DNA from: Marinobacter lipolyticus SM19
GTDB taxonomy: Bacteria > Pseudomonadota > Gammaproteobacteria > Pseudomonadales > Oleiphilaceae
Length of the DNA stretch: 64,000 nucleotides
Assembly: GCF_000397065.2 (NCBI RefSeq)
Contig: NZ_KE007317.1
Coordinates: 190,969-254,968 of the forward strand
Direction of reading: 5' to 3'
Of this stretch, positions 17,096 through 28,573 are shown one piece after another. The notes under the pieces are model-generated. The model did not search any database. It saw only the letters and a list, made by a program, of their open reading frames with translations, and was not told the origin of the DNA. The translations under genes were made by a program, and so were the position numbers. Position 1 is the stretch's first letter; every line of letters begins with the position of its first letter.

Positions 17096-18683
17096 GGTCT
17101 TTGTGCCCCGCGATACCACCGCCCTGTCACTCGGCGCCAACGAGGTAGCCGCCATACTGCAACGGGCCTGTGCCGACCGCAGTGTCGACATCGAGCTGGT
17201 CCGCAATGGTTCGCGCGGCCTGTTCTGGCTCGAACCCATGGTCGAGGTCGAAACCGACCAGGGCCGTATGGCCTACGGCCCGGTCACGCCCGAGGACATC
17301 CCGGCCCTGCTCGACGAAGGCCTGCTCGACGGCCAACCGGGCCATTCACTGTATCTGGGGCCGACCGAGGAGATTCCCTACCTCAAGAACCAACAGCGCC
17401 TTACGTTTGCACGGGCCGGCATTATCGACCCGGTGTCGCTGGATGACTACATTCACCACGGCGGCTACGTCGGTCTGCGCAAAGCCCTGGCCAGGATTCC
17501 CCAGGAGATTGTCGACGAAGTGAAAGCCTCCGGTCTACGCGGCCGGGGTGGGGCGGCTTTCCCGGCCGGCATCAAATGGCAGACGGTGCTCGATGCGGAC
17601 GCCCGCACCGGCAGCAGCCCCTATTCCAAACGCAAGTTTATCGTCTGCAACGCGGACGAAGGCGACTCCGGCACCTTTGCCGACCGCCTGGTGATGGAAG
17701 CCGATCCCTTCATGCTGATCGAAGGCATGACCATCGCCGGCCTGGCCGTGGGTGCGGACACCGGTTACATCTACCTGCGTTCCGAGTACCCGGTTGCCCA
17801 TAAGATTTTGAACGAAGCCATCGCCAGGGCCGGGAAAGCTGGCTACCTGGGTAACAATGTCCTGAACTCCGGCAAGGCCTTCCACCTGGAAGTTCGCCTC
17901 GGTGCCGGCGCCTACATCTGCGGCGAAGAAACCTCTCTGCTCGACAGCCTGGAAGGCAAGCGTGGCCAGGTGCGCGTCAAACCCCCGTTGCCCGCGTTGA
18001 AAGGTGCTTTCGGTCAACCGACCGTGGTCAACAATGTGCTTACCCTGGCCGCCGTGCCCTTTATCCTGGCCGAAGGCGGCCAGGCCTACGCCGACTACGG
18101 CAGGGGCCGTTCGCGGGGAACCCTGCCGTTCCAACTGACCGGTAACATCGAACGCGGTGGCGTGGTGGAACTGGCGTTCGGCGTCACCCTGCGCGAACTG
18201 CTTGAAGACTACGGTGGTGGTACTGCTTCCGGCCGGCCGATGCGGGCCGTCCAGGTCGGTGGTCCGCTGGGTGCCTATATGCCCGAAGGTCAGTGGGACA
18301 CCCCGCTCGATTACGAAGCCTTCAGCGAGGTTGGCGCCGTGGTGGGCCACGGCGGCATCGTGGTGTTTGATGACACCGTGGACATGCTCGACCAAGCCCG
18401 CTTCGCCATGGAATTCTGCGCCGTCGAGTCCTGCGGCAAATGCACTCCCTGCCGCATAGGCTCTACCCGTGGTGTGGAGGTCATTGATCACATCCGCGAC
18501 AACCAGGAACGCGATTACCACCTGAATTTGCTGGAAGACCTTTGTGACACCCTGGAAGACGGCTCCCTCTGCGCCATGGGCGGCATGACGCCTAACCCGG
18601 TACGCAGCGCACTGAATCACTTCCCGGACGACTTTCACCAAGACCGCACCACCGCATCCCGCACGCCGGCGGGGGAGGCCTGA
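17088..18683 (+). CDS. fdsB: NAD-dependent formate dehydrogenase beta subunit (FMN, NADH site)
   Basis: This 531-residue NuoF-like protein has an N-terminal thioredoxin-like domain, then the nucleotide-binding GRGGAAFPAGIKW, the FMN region CNADEGDSGTFADR and a 4Fe-4S site ESCGKCTPCRIGSTRG. It reduces NAD with electrons from formate. The start at 17088 (MVKVFVPRD) lies inside the end of fdsG. It is followed two bases after its stop by fdsA. Confidence 0.95.
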   Translation: MVKVFVPRDTTALSLGANEVAAILQRACADRSVDIELVRNGSRGLFWLEPMVEVETDQGRMAYGPVTPEDIPALLDEGLLDGQPGHSLYLGPTEEIPYLKNQQRLTFARAGIIDPVSLDDYIHHGGYVGLRKALARIPQEIVDEVKASGLRGRGGAAFPAGIKWQTVLDADARTGSSPYSKRKFIVCNADEGDSGTFADRLVMEADPFMLIEGMTIAGLAVGADTGYIYLRSEYPVAHKILNEAIARAGKAGYLGNNVLNSGKAFHLEVRLGAGAYICGEETSLLDSLEGKRGQVRVKPPLPALKGAFGQPTVVNNVLTLAAVPFILAEGGQAYADYGRGRSRGTLPFQLTGNIERGGVVELAFGVTLRELLEDYGGGTASGRPMRAVQVGGPLGAYMPEGQWDTPLDYEAFSEVGAVVGHGGIVVFDDTVDMLDQARFAMEFCAVESCGKCTPCRIGSTRGVEVIDHIRDNQERDYHLNLLEDLCDTLEDGSLCAMGGMTPNPVRSALNHFPDDFHQDRTTASRTPAGEA

Positions 18684-18685
18684 TC

Positions 18686-21538
18686 ATGTTGCATATTTAC
18701 GATCCGAACACCCGCTCTGACCGTGATCTGGGCACGCCGCCCCCGGTCGAGACCGGCCACACCGTATCACTGACCATTGACGGCCAGGAGGTGATCGTGC
18801 CTGAGGGTACCTCGGTGTTGCGCGCCGCCACTATCGCCGGCATTCAGATCCCCAAGCTGTGTGCTACAGACAACCTGGACGCCTTCGGCTCCTGCCGCCT
18901 GTGCGCAGTGGAGATTGAAGGCCGGCGCGGCCTGCCGGCCTCCTGCACCACGCCAGTGGCCGAGGGCATGAGCGTCATTACACAGAATGAGCGCGTCGCC
19001 AAGCTGCGCCGAAACGTGATGGAGCTGTACATTTCCGACCACCCGCTGGACTGCCTGACATGCCCAGCCAACGGCGACTGCGAACTGCAGGACATGGCCG
19101 GCGCCGTCGGCCTGCGCGAGGTGCGCTACGGTTACGAGGGCAAGAACCATCTCGAAGCCGAGAAGGACACCAGCAACCCTTATTTCACCTTTGATACCAG
19201 TAAATGCATCGTTTGCTCGCGTTGCGTGCGGGCCTGCGAGGAAGTGCAGGGCACCTTCGCGCTGACCATCGACGGCCGGGGCTTTGATTCCAAGGTCGCG
19301 GCGGGGCAGGGCGAAGACTTCATGGATTCCGAATGCGTTTCCTGCGGCGCCTGCGTCCAGGCTTGCCCGACAGCGACGCTGATGGAAAACTCGGTGATCG
19401 ACCAGGGCCAGCCGGAACACTCGGTGGTGACCACTTGTGCCTACTGCGGCGTCGGCTGTTCGTTCAAGGCCGAGATGAAAGGCAACACCGTGGTGCGCAT
19501 GGTGCCGTTCAAGGATGGCCAAGCCAACCACGGGCATTCCTGTGTAAAAGGCCGCTTCGCCTTCGGTTATGCGACCCATCCGGAACGGCTGACCAAGCCG
19601 ATGATCCGCGATCACATCGACGAACCCTGGCGCGAAGTCAGCTGGGAAGAGGCAATCCAGTTCGCAGCCGATCGCATCAAGGCCATCCAGGGCAAATACG
19701 GCCGCGACAGCGTCGGTGGTATTACGTCCTCCCGCTGCACTAACGAGGAAGCCTATCTGGTGCAAAAACTGGTGCGTACCGCTTTCGGCAATAACAACAC
19801 CGACACCTGTGCCCGCGTTTGCCATTCTCCGACCGGTTACGGCCTGAAGCAGACCCTTGGGGAAAGCGCCGGCACCCAGACCTTCGATTCGGTGATGAAA
19901 TCCGACGTTATCATCGTTATTGGCGCAAACCCGACCGACGCCCATCCGGTGTTCGGCTCGCAACTTCGCCGCCGCCTCCGCCAGGGCGCCAAGCTGATCG
20001 TTGCCGATCCACGTTCAATTGATTTGCTGAATACCCCGCACGGCGGCGAGGCGCTGCATCTTCCGCTACGCCCCGGGACCAATGTCGCCCTGATCAACGC
20101 CTTGGCGCATGTTGTCATCACCGAAGGACTGGAAGACCGAATGTTCATCGCCACCCGTTGTGACGGAGGCGATTACGCCACCTGGAACGACTTTATCCGT
20201 GACGAACGCCATTCACCGGAAGCAACGGAAGACATTACCTGTGTTCCGGCAGCCCAAGTCCGCGAAGCGGCCCGCCTGTACGCACAGGCAGGTAACGGCG
20301 CCATCTACTACGGTCTGGGCGTGACCGAACACAGCCAGGGCTCAACCATGGTAATGGGCATCGCCAACCTCGCACTGGCCACCGGCAATATCGGCCGTGA
20401 TGGTGTAGGCGTCAACCCGCTGCGCGGCCAGAACAACGTGCAGGGCAGTTGCGACATGGGGAGCTTCCCCCATGAGCTGCCCGGCTACCAGCATGTTTCC
20501 CATGAAGGTCCACGCAAGGCCTTTGAAGATGCCTGGGGCGTTAAGATCGATGGCGAACCGGGCCTGCGCATTCCCAATATGTTCGACGCCGCCATCAACG
20601 GCAGCTTCAAGGGCCTGTACGTACAGGGCGAGGACATCGCCCAGTCCGATCCCAACACCCACCATGTGGAACAGGCGCTCGGTTCGCTGGAATGCCTGAT
20701 CGTGCAGGATCTCTTCCTGAACGAGACCGCCAAGTTCGCCCACGTACTGCTGCCTGGCTCCTCGTTCCTGGAGAAGGATGGCACGTTCACCAACGCAGAA
20801 CGTCGCATCAACCGCGTGCGCAAGGTGATACCACCGCTGGCCGGCAAAGGCGACTGGGAGGTCACCCAGGACCTGGCGAACGCCCTGGGTTATGCCATGC
20901 ATTACGAACATCCGGAACAGATCATGGCGGAAATTGCCAGCCTGACACCCAGTTTCCAGGGTGTGACTTACCAGAAACTGGACGAGCTCGGCAGCATCCA
21001 ATGGCCGTGTAATGATGACAATCCGAGTGGTACTCCCATCATGCACGAGCAGGACTTTCCGATTGGCAAGGGCCGGTTCATGGTCACTGACTACGTGCCG
21101 ACAACAGAGCGCGCCAATCGTCGTTTCCCTCTGCTGTTGACCACGGGCCGTATCCTCAGCCAATACAACGTCGGCGCTCAGACAAGACGCACTGACAATC
21201 AGGCGTGGCATGAACAGGACTGGCTGGAGTTGCACCCCCACGACGCCGAAGAACGCGGCATTAATGACGGCGACTGGGTTGGCCTTACCAGCCGCTCAGG
21301 TAATACCGTGCTGCAGGCCAAAATAAGCACTCGCATGCAACCGGGTGTGGTCTATACCACTTTCCACCATCCCGTGAGCGGCGCCAACGTCATCACCACC
21401 GACAACTCGGACTGGGCCACCAACTGCCCTGAATACAAAGTCACCGCCGTACAGTGCGAAAAGGTCGCCCAACCTTCAGCGTGGCAACAGCGCCACCTGG
21501 CACAACATAAAAAACAATGGGATTTCTACCATGGCTAA
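18686..21538 (+). CDS. fdsA: NAD-dependent formate dehydrogenase alpha subunit (Mo/W-bis-MGD)
   Basis: This 950-residue catalytic subunit oxidises formate to CO2. From the N-terminus it shows a 2Fe-2S domain, the His-ligated cluster ([15 protein letters not shown]), two 4Fe-4S motifs ([23 protein letters not shown]), the cluster next to the cofactor ([10 protein letters not shown]) and the bis-MGD domains. The catalytic residue is cysteine, Cys379 in [10 protein letters not shown], encoded by TGC, so this is not a selenoprotein. The usual fdsC (sulfurtransferase) and fdsD (small subunit) genes do not follow. Instead pntA begins in this gene's 3' flank. Its substrate would come from FdhA. Confidence 0.95.
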   Translation: MLHIYDPNTRSDRDLGTPPPVETGHTVSLTIDGQEVIVPEGTSVLRAATIAGIQIPKLCATDNLDAFGSCRLCAVEIEGRRGLPASCTTPVAEGMSVITQNERVAKLRRNVMELYISDHPLDCLTCPANGDCELQDMAGAVGLREVRYGYEGKNHLEAEKDTSNPYFTFDTSKCIVCSRCVRACEEVQGTFALTIDGRGFDSKVAAGQGEDFMDSECVSCGACVQACPTATLMENSVIDQGQPEHSVVTTCAYCGVGCSFKAEMKGNTVVRMVPFKDGQANHGHSCVKGRFAFGYATHPERLTKPMIRDHIDEPWREVSWEEAIQFAADRIKAIQGKYGRDSVGGITSSRCTNEEAYLVQKLVRTAFGNNNTDTCARVCHSPTGYGLKQTLGESAGTQTFDSVMKSDVIIVIGANPTDAHPVFGSQLRRRLRQGAKLIVADPRSIDLLNTPHGGEALHLPLRPGTNVALINALAHVVITEGLEDRMFIATRCDGGDYATWNDFIRDERHSPEATEDITCVPAAQVREAARLYAQAGNGAIYYGLGVTEHSQGSTMVMGIANLALATGNIGRDGVGVNPLRGQNNVQGSCDMGSFPHELPGYQHVSHEGPRKAFEDAWGVKIDGEPGLRIPNMFDAAINGSFKGLYVQGEDIAQSDPNTHHVEQALGSLECLIVQDLFLNETAKFAHVLLPGSSFLEKDGTFTNAERRINRVRKVIPPLAGKGDWEVTQDLANALGYAMHYEHPEQIMAEIASLTPSFQGVTYQKLDELGSIQWPCNDDNPSGTPIMHEQDFPIGKGRFMVTDYVPTTERANRRFPLLLTTGRILSQYNVGAQTRRTDNQAWHEQDWLELHPHDAEERGINDGDWVGLTSRSGNTVLQAKISTRMQPGVVYTTFHHPVSGANVITTDNSDWATNCPEYKVTAVQCEKVAQPSAWQQRHLAQHKKQWDFYHG

Positions 21539-21557
21539 TCCCAGTGGAGAGCACACG

Positions 21558-23126
21558 ATGCGAATAGGCGTTCCCAGAGAGATCGACGACGGGGAAAAAC
21601 GCGTGGCGTTGACTCCGGAAGTCGCAATACAGCTGCAAGAGTTGGGCTTCAGGCTCGCTATCGAAACAGGGGCCGGCTTGCAGGCCAATTTCGATGACGA
21701 CCAGTACCGCGAAGCCGGTGTTGAGATTATCGAGGACCCGAGAGAACTGTGGAATTCGTCCGACATTGTCATGAAAGTCCGTCCGCCCAGCCAGCACCCG
21801 GAACTGGGCTTTTATGGGGTTGAGCTGCTGGGCAAGGGCCAGACCCTGATCAGCTTTCTCTATCCGGCGCAAAACCCCGAGATGCTGCAGGAACTGTCCA
21901 ACCGTGGCGTAACCGCCCTGGCCATGGACTCAGTGCCGCGCATTTCCCGTGCCCAGAAGATGGACGCACTGAGCTCCATGGCCAACATAGCGGGCTACCG
22001 GGCGGTGGTTGAGGCATCCCAGCACTTCGGCCGCTTCTTCACCGGACAGATTACAGCCGCCGGCAGGATCCCCCCGGCCAAGGTGTTGGTGATTGGTGCG
22101 GGTGTGGCGGGGCTCGCCGCCATCGGTGCGGCCAAGAGCATGGGCGCCGTGGTCCGTGCCTTTGACACCCGCCCTGAGGTGAAGGAGCAGGTAGAGAGCA
22201 TGGATGCGGAGTTCCTGATGCTCAATTTTGAAGGAGAGGGCGAGGAAGGTAGTGGCCAGGGCGGCTATGCCAAGACCATGAGCCCCGAGTTCATCGAGGC
22301 CGAGATGGCACTGTTCGCGGAGCAGGCCAAGGACGTTGATATCATCATCACCACGGCCCTCATTCCGGGCAAGCCGGCGCCGGAACTGATCACCGAGGGC
22401 ATGGTCGACAGCATGAAACCGGGCAGCGTCATCGTCGATCTGGCGGCCGAAACCGGTGGCAACTGCAAGCTGACCGAAGCCGACCAGGTGGTGGTCAGGC
22501 ACGGCGTTACCCTGATCGGCTACACCAACCTGCCGAGCCGACTGGCCTCTCAGGCCAACCAACTCTATGCCACCAACCTGCGCCATCTGCTGAGCGACCT
22601 GTGCCCGGAGAAGAATGGCGAGATTGTCGTCAACATGGAAGACGAAGTGATTCGCGGCGCCACCGTGGTGAAAGAAGGCGAAGTCACCTGGCCACCACCC
22701 GCACCACGACTGTCAGCGGCGCCAAAGACCGACATGGGGGACAAGGCCCGGATCGAGGTTGAAAAAGCGGAGCCAAAGCCGAAACACCCGCTGGCATTCC
22801 TGGCCCCCGTGGCGCTCGCAGGGCTTGGGCTGTTGGGCCTGGGATCGGTGGCACCGCCGGAATTCATGGGGCACCTGACCGTTTTCGTGCTGTCCTGCTT
22901 CGTTGGTTACATGGTGATCTGGGGGGTGTCGCACTCACTGCATACGCCGCTGATGAGTGTCACCAATGCTATCAGTAGCATCATCGTTATCGGCGCTCTG
23001 ATGCAGATTTCCAGCGAGCAACCCCTGGTGCTGATACTGGCCGTGTTGGCGGTGTTTATCACCAGCATTAATATCGTCGGCGGTTTCGCCGTCACCCAGC
23101 GCATGCTGCGGATGTTCAGGAAATAG
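21558..23126 (+). CDS. pntA: NAD(P) transhydrogenase alpha subunit
   Basis: This 522-residue protein is a full two-domain PntA of the Escherichia coli type. The NAD-binding domain I ([50 protein letters not shown]) is followed by a Pro/Lys-rich linker and four membrane segments (about residues 415-520). It couples proton translocation to hydride transfer between NADH and NADP. An ATG at 21531 overlaps fdsA, but GGAG stands eight bases before 21558, which matches the family start. Placement behind fdsGBA suggests that NADH from formate is used to make NADPH. Confidence 0.93.
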   Translation: MRIGVPREIDDGEKRVALTPEVAIQLQELGFRLAIETGAGLQANFDDDQYREAGVEIIEDPRELWNSSDIVMKVRPPSQHPELGFYGVELLGKGQTLISFLYPAQNPEMLQELSNRGVTALAMDSVPRISRAQKMDALSSMANIAGYRAVVEASQHFGRFFTGQITAAGRIPPAKVLVIGAGVAGLAAIGAAKSMGAVVRAFDTRPEVKEQVESMDAEFLMLNFEGEGEEGSGQGGYAKTMSPEFIEAEMALFAEQAKDVDIIITTALIPGKPAPELITEGMVDSMKPGSVIVDLAAETGGNCKLTEADQVVVRHGVTLIGYTNLPSRLASQANQLYATNLRHLLSDLCPEKNGEIVVNMEDEVIRGATVVKEGEVTWPPPAPRLSAAPKTDMGDKARIEVEKAEPKPKHPLAFLAPVALAGLGLLGLGSVAPPEFMGHLTVFVLSCFVGYMVIWGVSHSLHTPLMSVTNAISSIIVIGALMQISSEQPLVLILAVLAVFITSINIVGGFAVTQRMLRMFRK

Positions 23127-23133
23127 GGTGGGT

Positions 23134-24537
<1,404 letters not shown>

Positions 24538-24544
24538 AGGAGGA

Positions 24545-24564
24545 ATATACCTACTGAGGTATAT
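24545..24564. promoter_or_regulatory. palindromic operator, site A (upstream of puuC-like gene)
   Basis: This is a perfect inverted repeat ATATACC-TACTGA-GGTATAT, 64 bases before the aldehyde dehydrogenase start. The same palindrome recurs at 33795-33814, and a half-degenerate form occurs at 28487-28506. All three lie only upstream of polyamine genes. It is a likely binding site for the LuxR-type regulator encoded at 26116-26943 (inference). Confidence 0.7.
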
Positions 24565-24627
24565 GGAGCGCTGGTGGCCCGGCCGGGTAGGCTTACCTGC
24601 AAAGTCATTCAATGTCGGGAGAAGACC

Positions 24628-26115
24628 ATGAAAACCAGTGCAGAATGGATAGCCCTGAGTGAGTTGGTAACCTTGCAGGGTCGGGCCTTCATCGCCGGTC
24701 AGTTCCGAAGTGCCGTGTCCGGTGAGACTTTTCCGGCCATCAACCCGGCGACGGAACAAAAGCTCACCGATGTGGCCAGCTGCGATGCAGCTGATGTCGA
24801 CATGGCGGTGTCCGCTGCCCGCGAGGCGTTTGTTTCCGGTGTCTGGTCGGATCTGGCTCCGGGTGACCGTAAACGCATTCTGCTGCGCCTGGCCGACCTG
24901 GTTGAGAAACACGGTGATGAACTGGCTGTGCTGGACAGCCTGGACATGGGCAAGCCCATCAGTGAGATGGTTGGTATCGACGTACCGGATTCCATTGACT
25001 GTCTGCGCTGGACAGCCGAATCCATCGACAAGCTCTATGGCGAGATTGCCCCAACCGGCAACGACACCCTCGGCCTGATCAGCCATGAGCCTGCGGGCGT
25101 CGTCGCAGCGATCACCCCCTGGAACTATCCGCTGATGATGGCCATCTGGAAAATTGCCCCGGCATTGGCGGCGGGCAATTCAGTCATTCTCAAGCCATCC
25201 GAGAAAAGTGCACTGAGTGTACTGCGACTGGCGGAGCTGGGGAAAAAGGCGGGTATTCCCGATGGCGTGTTCAGCGTGCTACCCGGTTTCGGCCACACCG
25301 CAGGCAAGGCGCTGGCGCTGCATAACGACGTCGATGTGCTTGCCTTTACCGGATCCAGCCGCGTCGGCGGACTGCTGATGGAATACGCCGGTCAGTCCAA
25401 CCTCAAACGGGTATGGATTGAGGCGGGTGGTAAATCACCGATGCTGGTGTTTGAGGATTGCGAGGACATCGAGAAGGCCGCGTCCATGGCGGCGGCAGCG
25501 ATATTCTCCAACCAGGGCGAAGTCTGTATCGCCTGTTCCCGGCTCTATGTCCAGTCGTCCATCCGCGAGCGTTTCACAGAAGCATTGCTGGAGGCGGCGA
25601 AAGCCTACCAACCGCAGGATCCTTTGCATCCGGACACCCGAATGGGTGCGCTTGTCGACAAGGCCCAATTGGAAACCGTTGCCCGCTATATCCAGTTGGC
25701 AATCGATGAGGGCGGTCAGGTGTTGACCGGCGGTGTCCCGGAAGCGGTGCCGGGGCAGGGCTACTTCGTCGAGCCCACCATCATTGGCGAGGCCCACAAC
25801 GGCATGCGATTTGTGCAGGAAGAAATATTCGGCCCGGTACTGGCGGTGGGCGAATTCAGCGATGAAGCAGAAGCCATCCACCTGGCCAACGACAACCGTT
25901 ACGGCCTGGGCGCATCGGTCTGGACGGGCAATTTGTCCCGGGCTCATCGCGTTAGCCGGAAAATTCAGAGCGGCATGGTCTGGGTCAACGGCTGGGGCGG
26001 TGGAGACAGTACAATGCCGTTCGGCGGAGTGAAAGCTTCCGGTTATGGCCGGGACAAATCCCTGCATGCGCTTGAAAAATACACCGACCTTAAAACCGTC
26101 TGGATCAGTCTCTGA
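24628..26115 (+). CDS. puuC: aldehyde dehydrogenase of polyamine catabolism (PuuC/KauB type)
   Basis: This 495-residue NAD(P)-dependent aldehyde dehydrogenase has the family motifs ITPWNYPLMMAIWK, FTGSSRVGG, IEAGGKSP (catalytic Glu) and NQGEVCIACSR with nucleophile Cys300, and ends ALEKYTDLKTVWI. The ending and the neighbours fit gamma-glutamyl-gamma-aminobutyraldehyde dehydrogenase. The cysteine context is unusual, with a second cysteine three residues later. GGGAGAAG precedes the ATG at 24628. A betaine-aldehyde role is possible but the surrounding genes argue for polyamines. It ends back to back with the convergent regulator gene. Confidence 0.88.
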   Translation: MKTSAEWIALSELVTLQGRAFIAGQFRSAVSGETFPAINPATEQKLTDVASCDAADVDMAVSAAREAFVSGVWSDLAPGDRKRILLRLADLVEKHGDELAVLDSLDMGKPISEMVGIDVPDSIDCLRWTAESIDKLYGEIAPTGNDTLGLISHEPAGVVAAITPWNYPLMMAIWKIAPALAAGNSVILKPSEKSALSVLRLAELGKKAGIPDGVFSVLPGFGHTAGKALALHNDVDVLAFTGSSRVGGLLMEYAGQSNLKRVWIEAGGKSPMLVFEDCEDIEKAASMAAAAIFSNQGEVCIACSRLYVQSSIRERFTEALLEAAKAYQPQDPLHPDTRMGALVDKAQLETVARYIQLAIDEGGQVLTGGVPEAVPGQGYFVEPTIIGEAHNGMRFVQEEIFGPVLAVGEFSDEAEAIHLANDNRYGLGASVWTGNLSRAHRVSRKIQSGMVWVNGWGGGDSTMPFGGVKASGYGRDKSLHALEKYTDLKTVWISL

Positions 26116-26943
26116 TCAGTGCTCAATGCTCGTGGGGTTGTCTTCCAGGTGGGTCAGGTGGTTGATGAATTGCGTGAAGATTTCTGCCTGCGTGGAGGTG
26201 TTCAGCCGTGTATGGATATTCTTGCGGTGCACCTTCACGGTCCCCACGCTGATCTTCAGTTTATCGGCAATCGCCTGGGACGAAAAACCACGCAGAATCA
26301 GGTCGGTGATTTCCCGCTCGCGCTGGGTGAGGACGCCGCTGGCAAATGTACGCAGAGCGCGCTTCATTGGCCCATCGGAGCGACCGTATTGCAGGAATTC
26401 ACCGGCTTGAGCCTGCCAGAACTGGCGCACCAGTGCACTGATGACCGGGTAGAACTCCTGCAGGGCATTTAACTCGGTTCGGGGAATGCTCTCCAGCGAC
26501 GCCTTGCGCCCGAGGGTGATGGCACAGGTCACTTTGTCATCCAGGCGGATCAGCAGGTTGACCTCGTCCACCAGGCCGAAGTTCTGATAGCAGGTCTGGT
26601 AATACTCCGTGCTCCTGAACGAATCCGGCATGATTTCAGCCAGACGCACAACGCCTGACGATGACCCGTTTTTGATGGCGTGAAACAGAGGGTCCAATAC
26701 ATAAGCATGGTTCAGGTACTGGCGCAGGGTATCGCTCTGTTCCTCGGGATCGGAGGGATGGACCAGGATTGGTCGCAGGGACTTCTTGTAGGTCAGCAGA
26801 AGGATCGTATCGAAAAAACACAATGTCGACAGGAAAGCCTCCAACATGGCCGGAAAGCTGCGCAGGCGCTGATGCTCAATGAGGACCGCCAGGTTCTTCT
26901 GCCAGCTCTCATTCGCCTGTATCTGATTCACGCGGTCTTTCAT
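26116..26943 (-). CDS. LuxR-family transcriptional regulator of the polyamine locus
   Basis: This 275-residue protein carries a C-terminal LuxR-type helix-turn-helix, about residues 202-260 (LTQREREITDLILRGFSSQ, ISVGTVKVHRKNIHTRL). The N-terminal 190 residues are an uncharacterised, possibly ligand-binding domain without a receiver aspartate. It lies between puuC and spuC, its stop adjoins that of puuC, and it is the only regulator in the locus. It is therefore the best candidate to recognise the three ATATACC palindromes. Whether it activates or represses, and its effector, cannot be told. Confidence 0.85.
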   Translation of the reverse strand: MKDRVNQIQANESWQKNLAVLIEHQRLRSFPAMLEAFLSTLCFFDTILLLTYKKSLRPILVHPSDPEEQSDTLRQYLNHAYVLDPLFHAIKNGSSSGVVRLAEIMPDSFRSTEYYQTCYQNFGLVDEVNLLIRLDDKVTCAITLGRKASLESIPRTELNALQEFYPVISALVRQFWQAQAGEFLQYGRSDGPMKRALRTFASGVLTQREREITDLILRGFSSQAIADKLKISVGTVKVHRKNIHTRLNTSTQAEIFTQFINHLTHLEDNPTSIEH

Positions 26944-26984
26944 TACACGGCCTTTGTTGTCTTTCTTTCAAGGCTAAGCCAATT

Positions 26985-27011
26985 GGTGGACCGAAGCCAG
27001 TTCGATCCACC
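26985..27011 (-). terminator. hairpin between spuC and the LuxR gene
   Basis: GGTGGA (26985-26990) pairs with TCCACC (27006-27011), and an inner CGAA pairs with TTCG across one mismatch, around a five-base loop. It starts eight bases after the spuC stop on the reverse strand. No long T tract is present. Confidence 0.45.
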
Positions 27012-27018
27012 GCAAGGA

Positions 27019-28413
27019 CTATGCCGCAGAAATGCCGCCCACCCTGGCATAGGTGCGATCCAGCGCAACACGCAGGCGGTCGACCATCTCATCCACCTCC
27101 GTACGGCTGATAACCAGAGGCGGTGAAAGCACCATCCGGTTGCCACAGGCCCGTGCGATCAGCCCGTTGTTGGTGCACTCGTCCCGGCACAGGGTGCCCA
27201 CGTCTTCGTCAAAGAACGTGCGGGTTTTGCGATCCTTCACCAGGGCCAGGCCAGCAATCAGGCCGGTGCCCTCGATATGGCCGCAGAGCGGATGCTCACT
27301 AAGGGTGTCCCGCAGGCGGGCCTGGAAGTAGGGACCAATGTCGGAGGCGACCGATTCGATAATCCGTTCGTCCTGCAATATCCGGATATTCTCCAGGGCG
27401 ACGGCGGCTGCCACGGGATGACCGGAATAGGTGAACCCGTGACTGAAGTCATCGCCCGACTCGATCAGGGTGTCAGCGATCCGGTCACCAACCGCTACGG
27501 CGGAAATGGGCATATATCCGGAGGAGAGGCCTTTGGCCATCGACATGATGTCCGGCTGGAAATCGAACGTCTGGCTGCCAAACCATTGCCCGGTCCGACC
27601 GAAACCACAGATCACCTCATCCGCCACCAGCAGCACGTCATACTTGCGGCAAATACGCTGAATTTCCGGCCAGTAAGTGCGTGGTGGGACGATCACGCCA
27701 CCGGCACCCTGGATGGGCTCACCAACAAAAGCGGCGACGTTATCGGGGCCAACTTCCAATAGTTTCTCTTCCAGCTCGCGGGCGCGGATCAGGCCAAACT
27801 CATCTTCGGAAAGCCCATCGGCCTCACCATACCAATAGGGCTGCCGGATGCAGTGGATACCCGGCAGCAGCGGGGCACACTGGCCGTGCATATGGGGCAT
27901 GCCGCCCAGACTGGCGCCGCCAAGGGTACTGCCATGATAGGCGTTCTCCCGGGCGATCAGCAGCTTGCGGTAGGGCTTGCCTTTGAGCGTCCAGTAATGG
28001 CGCACCATACGGATGATTGTGTCGATCGCCTCCGAGCCGGAATTGGCGAAAAAGATCCGGTTAAGATCGCCCGGCGTGATGTCGGCAATGGCCTGGGCGA
28101 GGCTCGTGACAGGTGAATGGGTGCTCTGGAAAAACGTGTTGTAGTAGGGCAGCACCTGCATCTGCTCGTGGGCGGCATTGATCAATTCCTGCCGTCCGTA
28201 CCCCAGATTCACGCACCAGAGGCCTGCCATACCATCGATCAGTTGATTGCCGTCCGAATCCCAGACATGGACGCCTTCGGCTCGGGTGATAACCCGTGCG
28301 CCCTTGCGGTTGAGTGCCTGGGTGTCGGTGAACGGATGCAGGTGGTGGCGGGCATCGGTATCGCGGACGGCGTTATGGGTTTCTGTGTTCGGAATTTTTG
28401 TTGTGTATGGCAT
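27019..28413 (-). CDS. spuC: class III aminotransferase, probably polyamine:pyruvate (SpuC-like)
   Basis: This 464-residue PLP enzyme belongs to the omega-amino-acid:pyruvate / putrescine aminotransferase group. Motifs include LIDGMAGLWCVNLGYG, FFANSGSEAIDTIIR, NAYHGSTLGGASLGG, LVADEVICGFGRTG and the PLP lysine in MSMAKGLSSGYMP. It would transfer an amino group from putrescine, cadaverine or a similar diamine to pyruvate. The start at 28413 has GGAA at a fair distance; an in-frame ATG at 28425 is an alternative. It is read divergently from the gamma-glutamyl synthetase, with palindrome B between them. Two polyamine routes (transamination and glutamylation) therefore coexist here. Confidence 0.88.
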   Translation of the reverse strand: MPYTTKIPNTETHNAVRDTDARHHLHPFTDTQALNRKGARVITRAEGVHVWDSDGNQLIDGMAGLWCVNLGYGRQELINAAHEQMQVLPYYNTFFQSTHSPVTSLAQAIADITPGDLNRIFFANSGSEAIDTIIRMVRHYWTLKGKPYRKLLIARENAYHGSTLGGASLGGMPHMHGQCAPLLPGIHCIRQPYWYGEADGLSEDEFGLIRARELEEKLLEVGPDNVAAFVGEPIQGAGGVIVPPRTYWPEIQRICRKYDVLLVADEVICGFGRTGQWFGSQTFDFQPDIMSMAKGLSSGYMPISAVAVGDRIADTLIESGDDFSHGFTYSGHPVAAAVALENIRILQDERIIESVASDIGPYFQARLRDTLSEHPLCGHIEGTGLIAGLALVKDRKTRTFFDEDVGTLCRDECTNNGLIARACGNRMVLSPPLVISRTEVDEMVDRLRVALDRTYARVGGISAA

Positions 28414-28486
28414 GACAGTTTCCATCAAAGTGTAGGTGCCTGGATAAACGTCCACGCCTACCATAGGAAAAGTCGTGTTTTCGGGG

Positions 28487-28506
28487 ATATACCCCCCGGG
28501 TGATAG
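28487..28506. promoter_or_regulatory. degenerate palindromic operator, site B (spuC / puuA divergent promoter)
   Basis: The left half-site ATATACC is intact and followed by a six-base GC-rich spacer. The right half reads GTGATAG instead of GGTATAT (four of seven bases kept). It lies 74 bases from the spuC start and 68 bases before the puuA start, in their shared promoter region. This position supports its being a real, weaker copy of sites A and C. Confidence 0.5.
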
Positions 28507-28573
28507 ATACACCCTCACTCCAGTGGGATATCGTGGCATTCTGACTTTCAAAAAGCATTCAAGAGTGACGCGT

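Noticed and set aside
19811..19830. Possible selenocysteine in the formate dehydrogenase
   Set aside because: The catalytic codon is TGC (cysteine); there is no in-frame TGA in fdsA.
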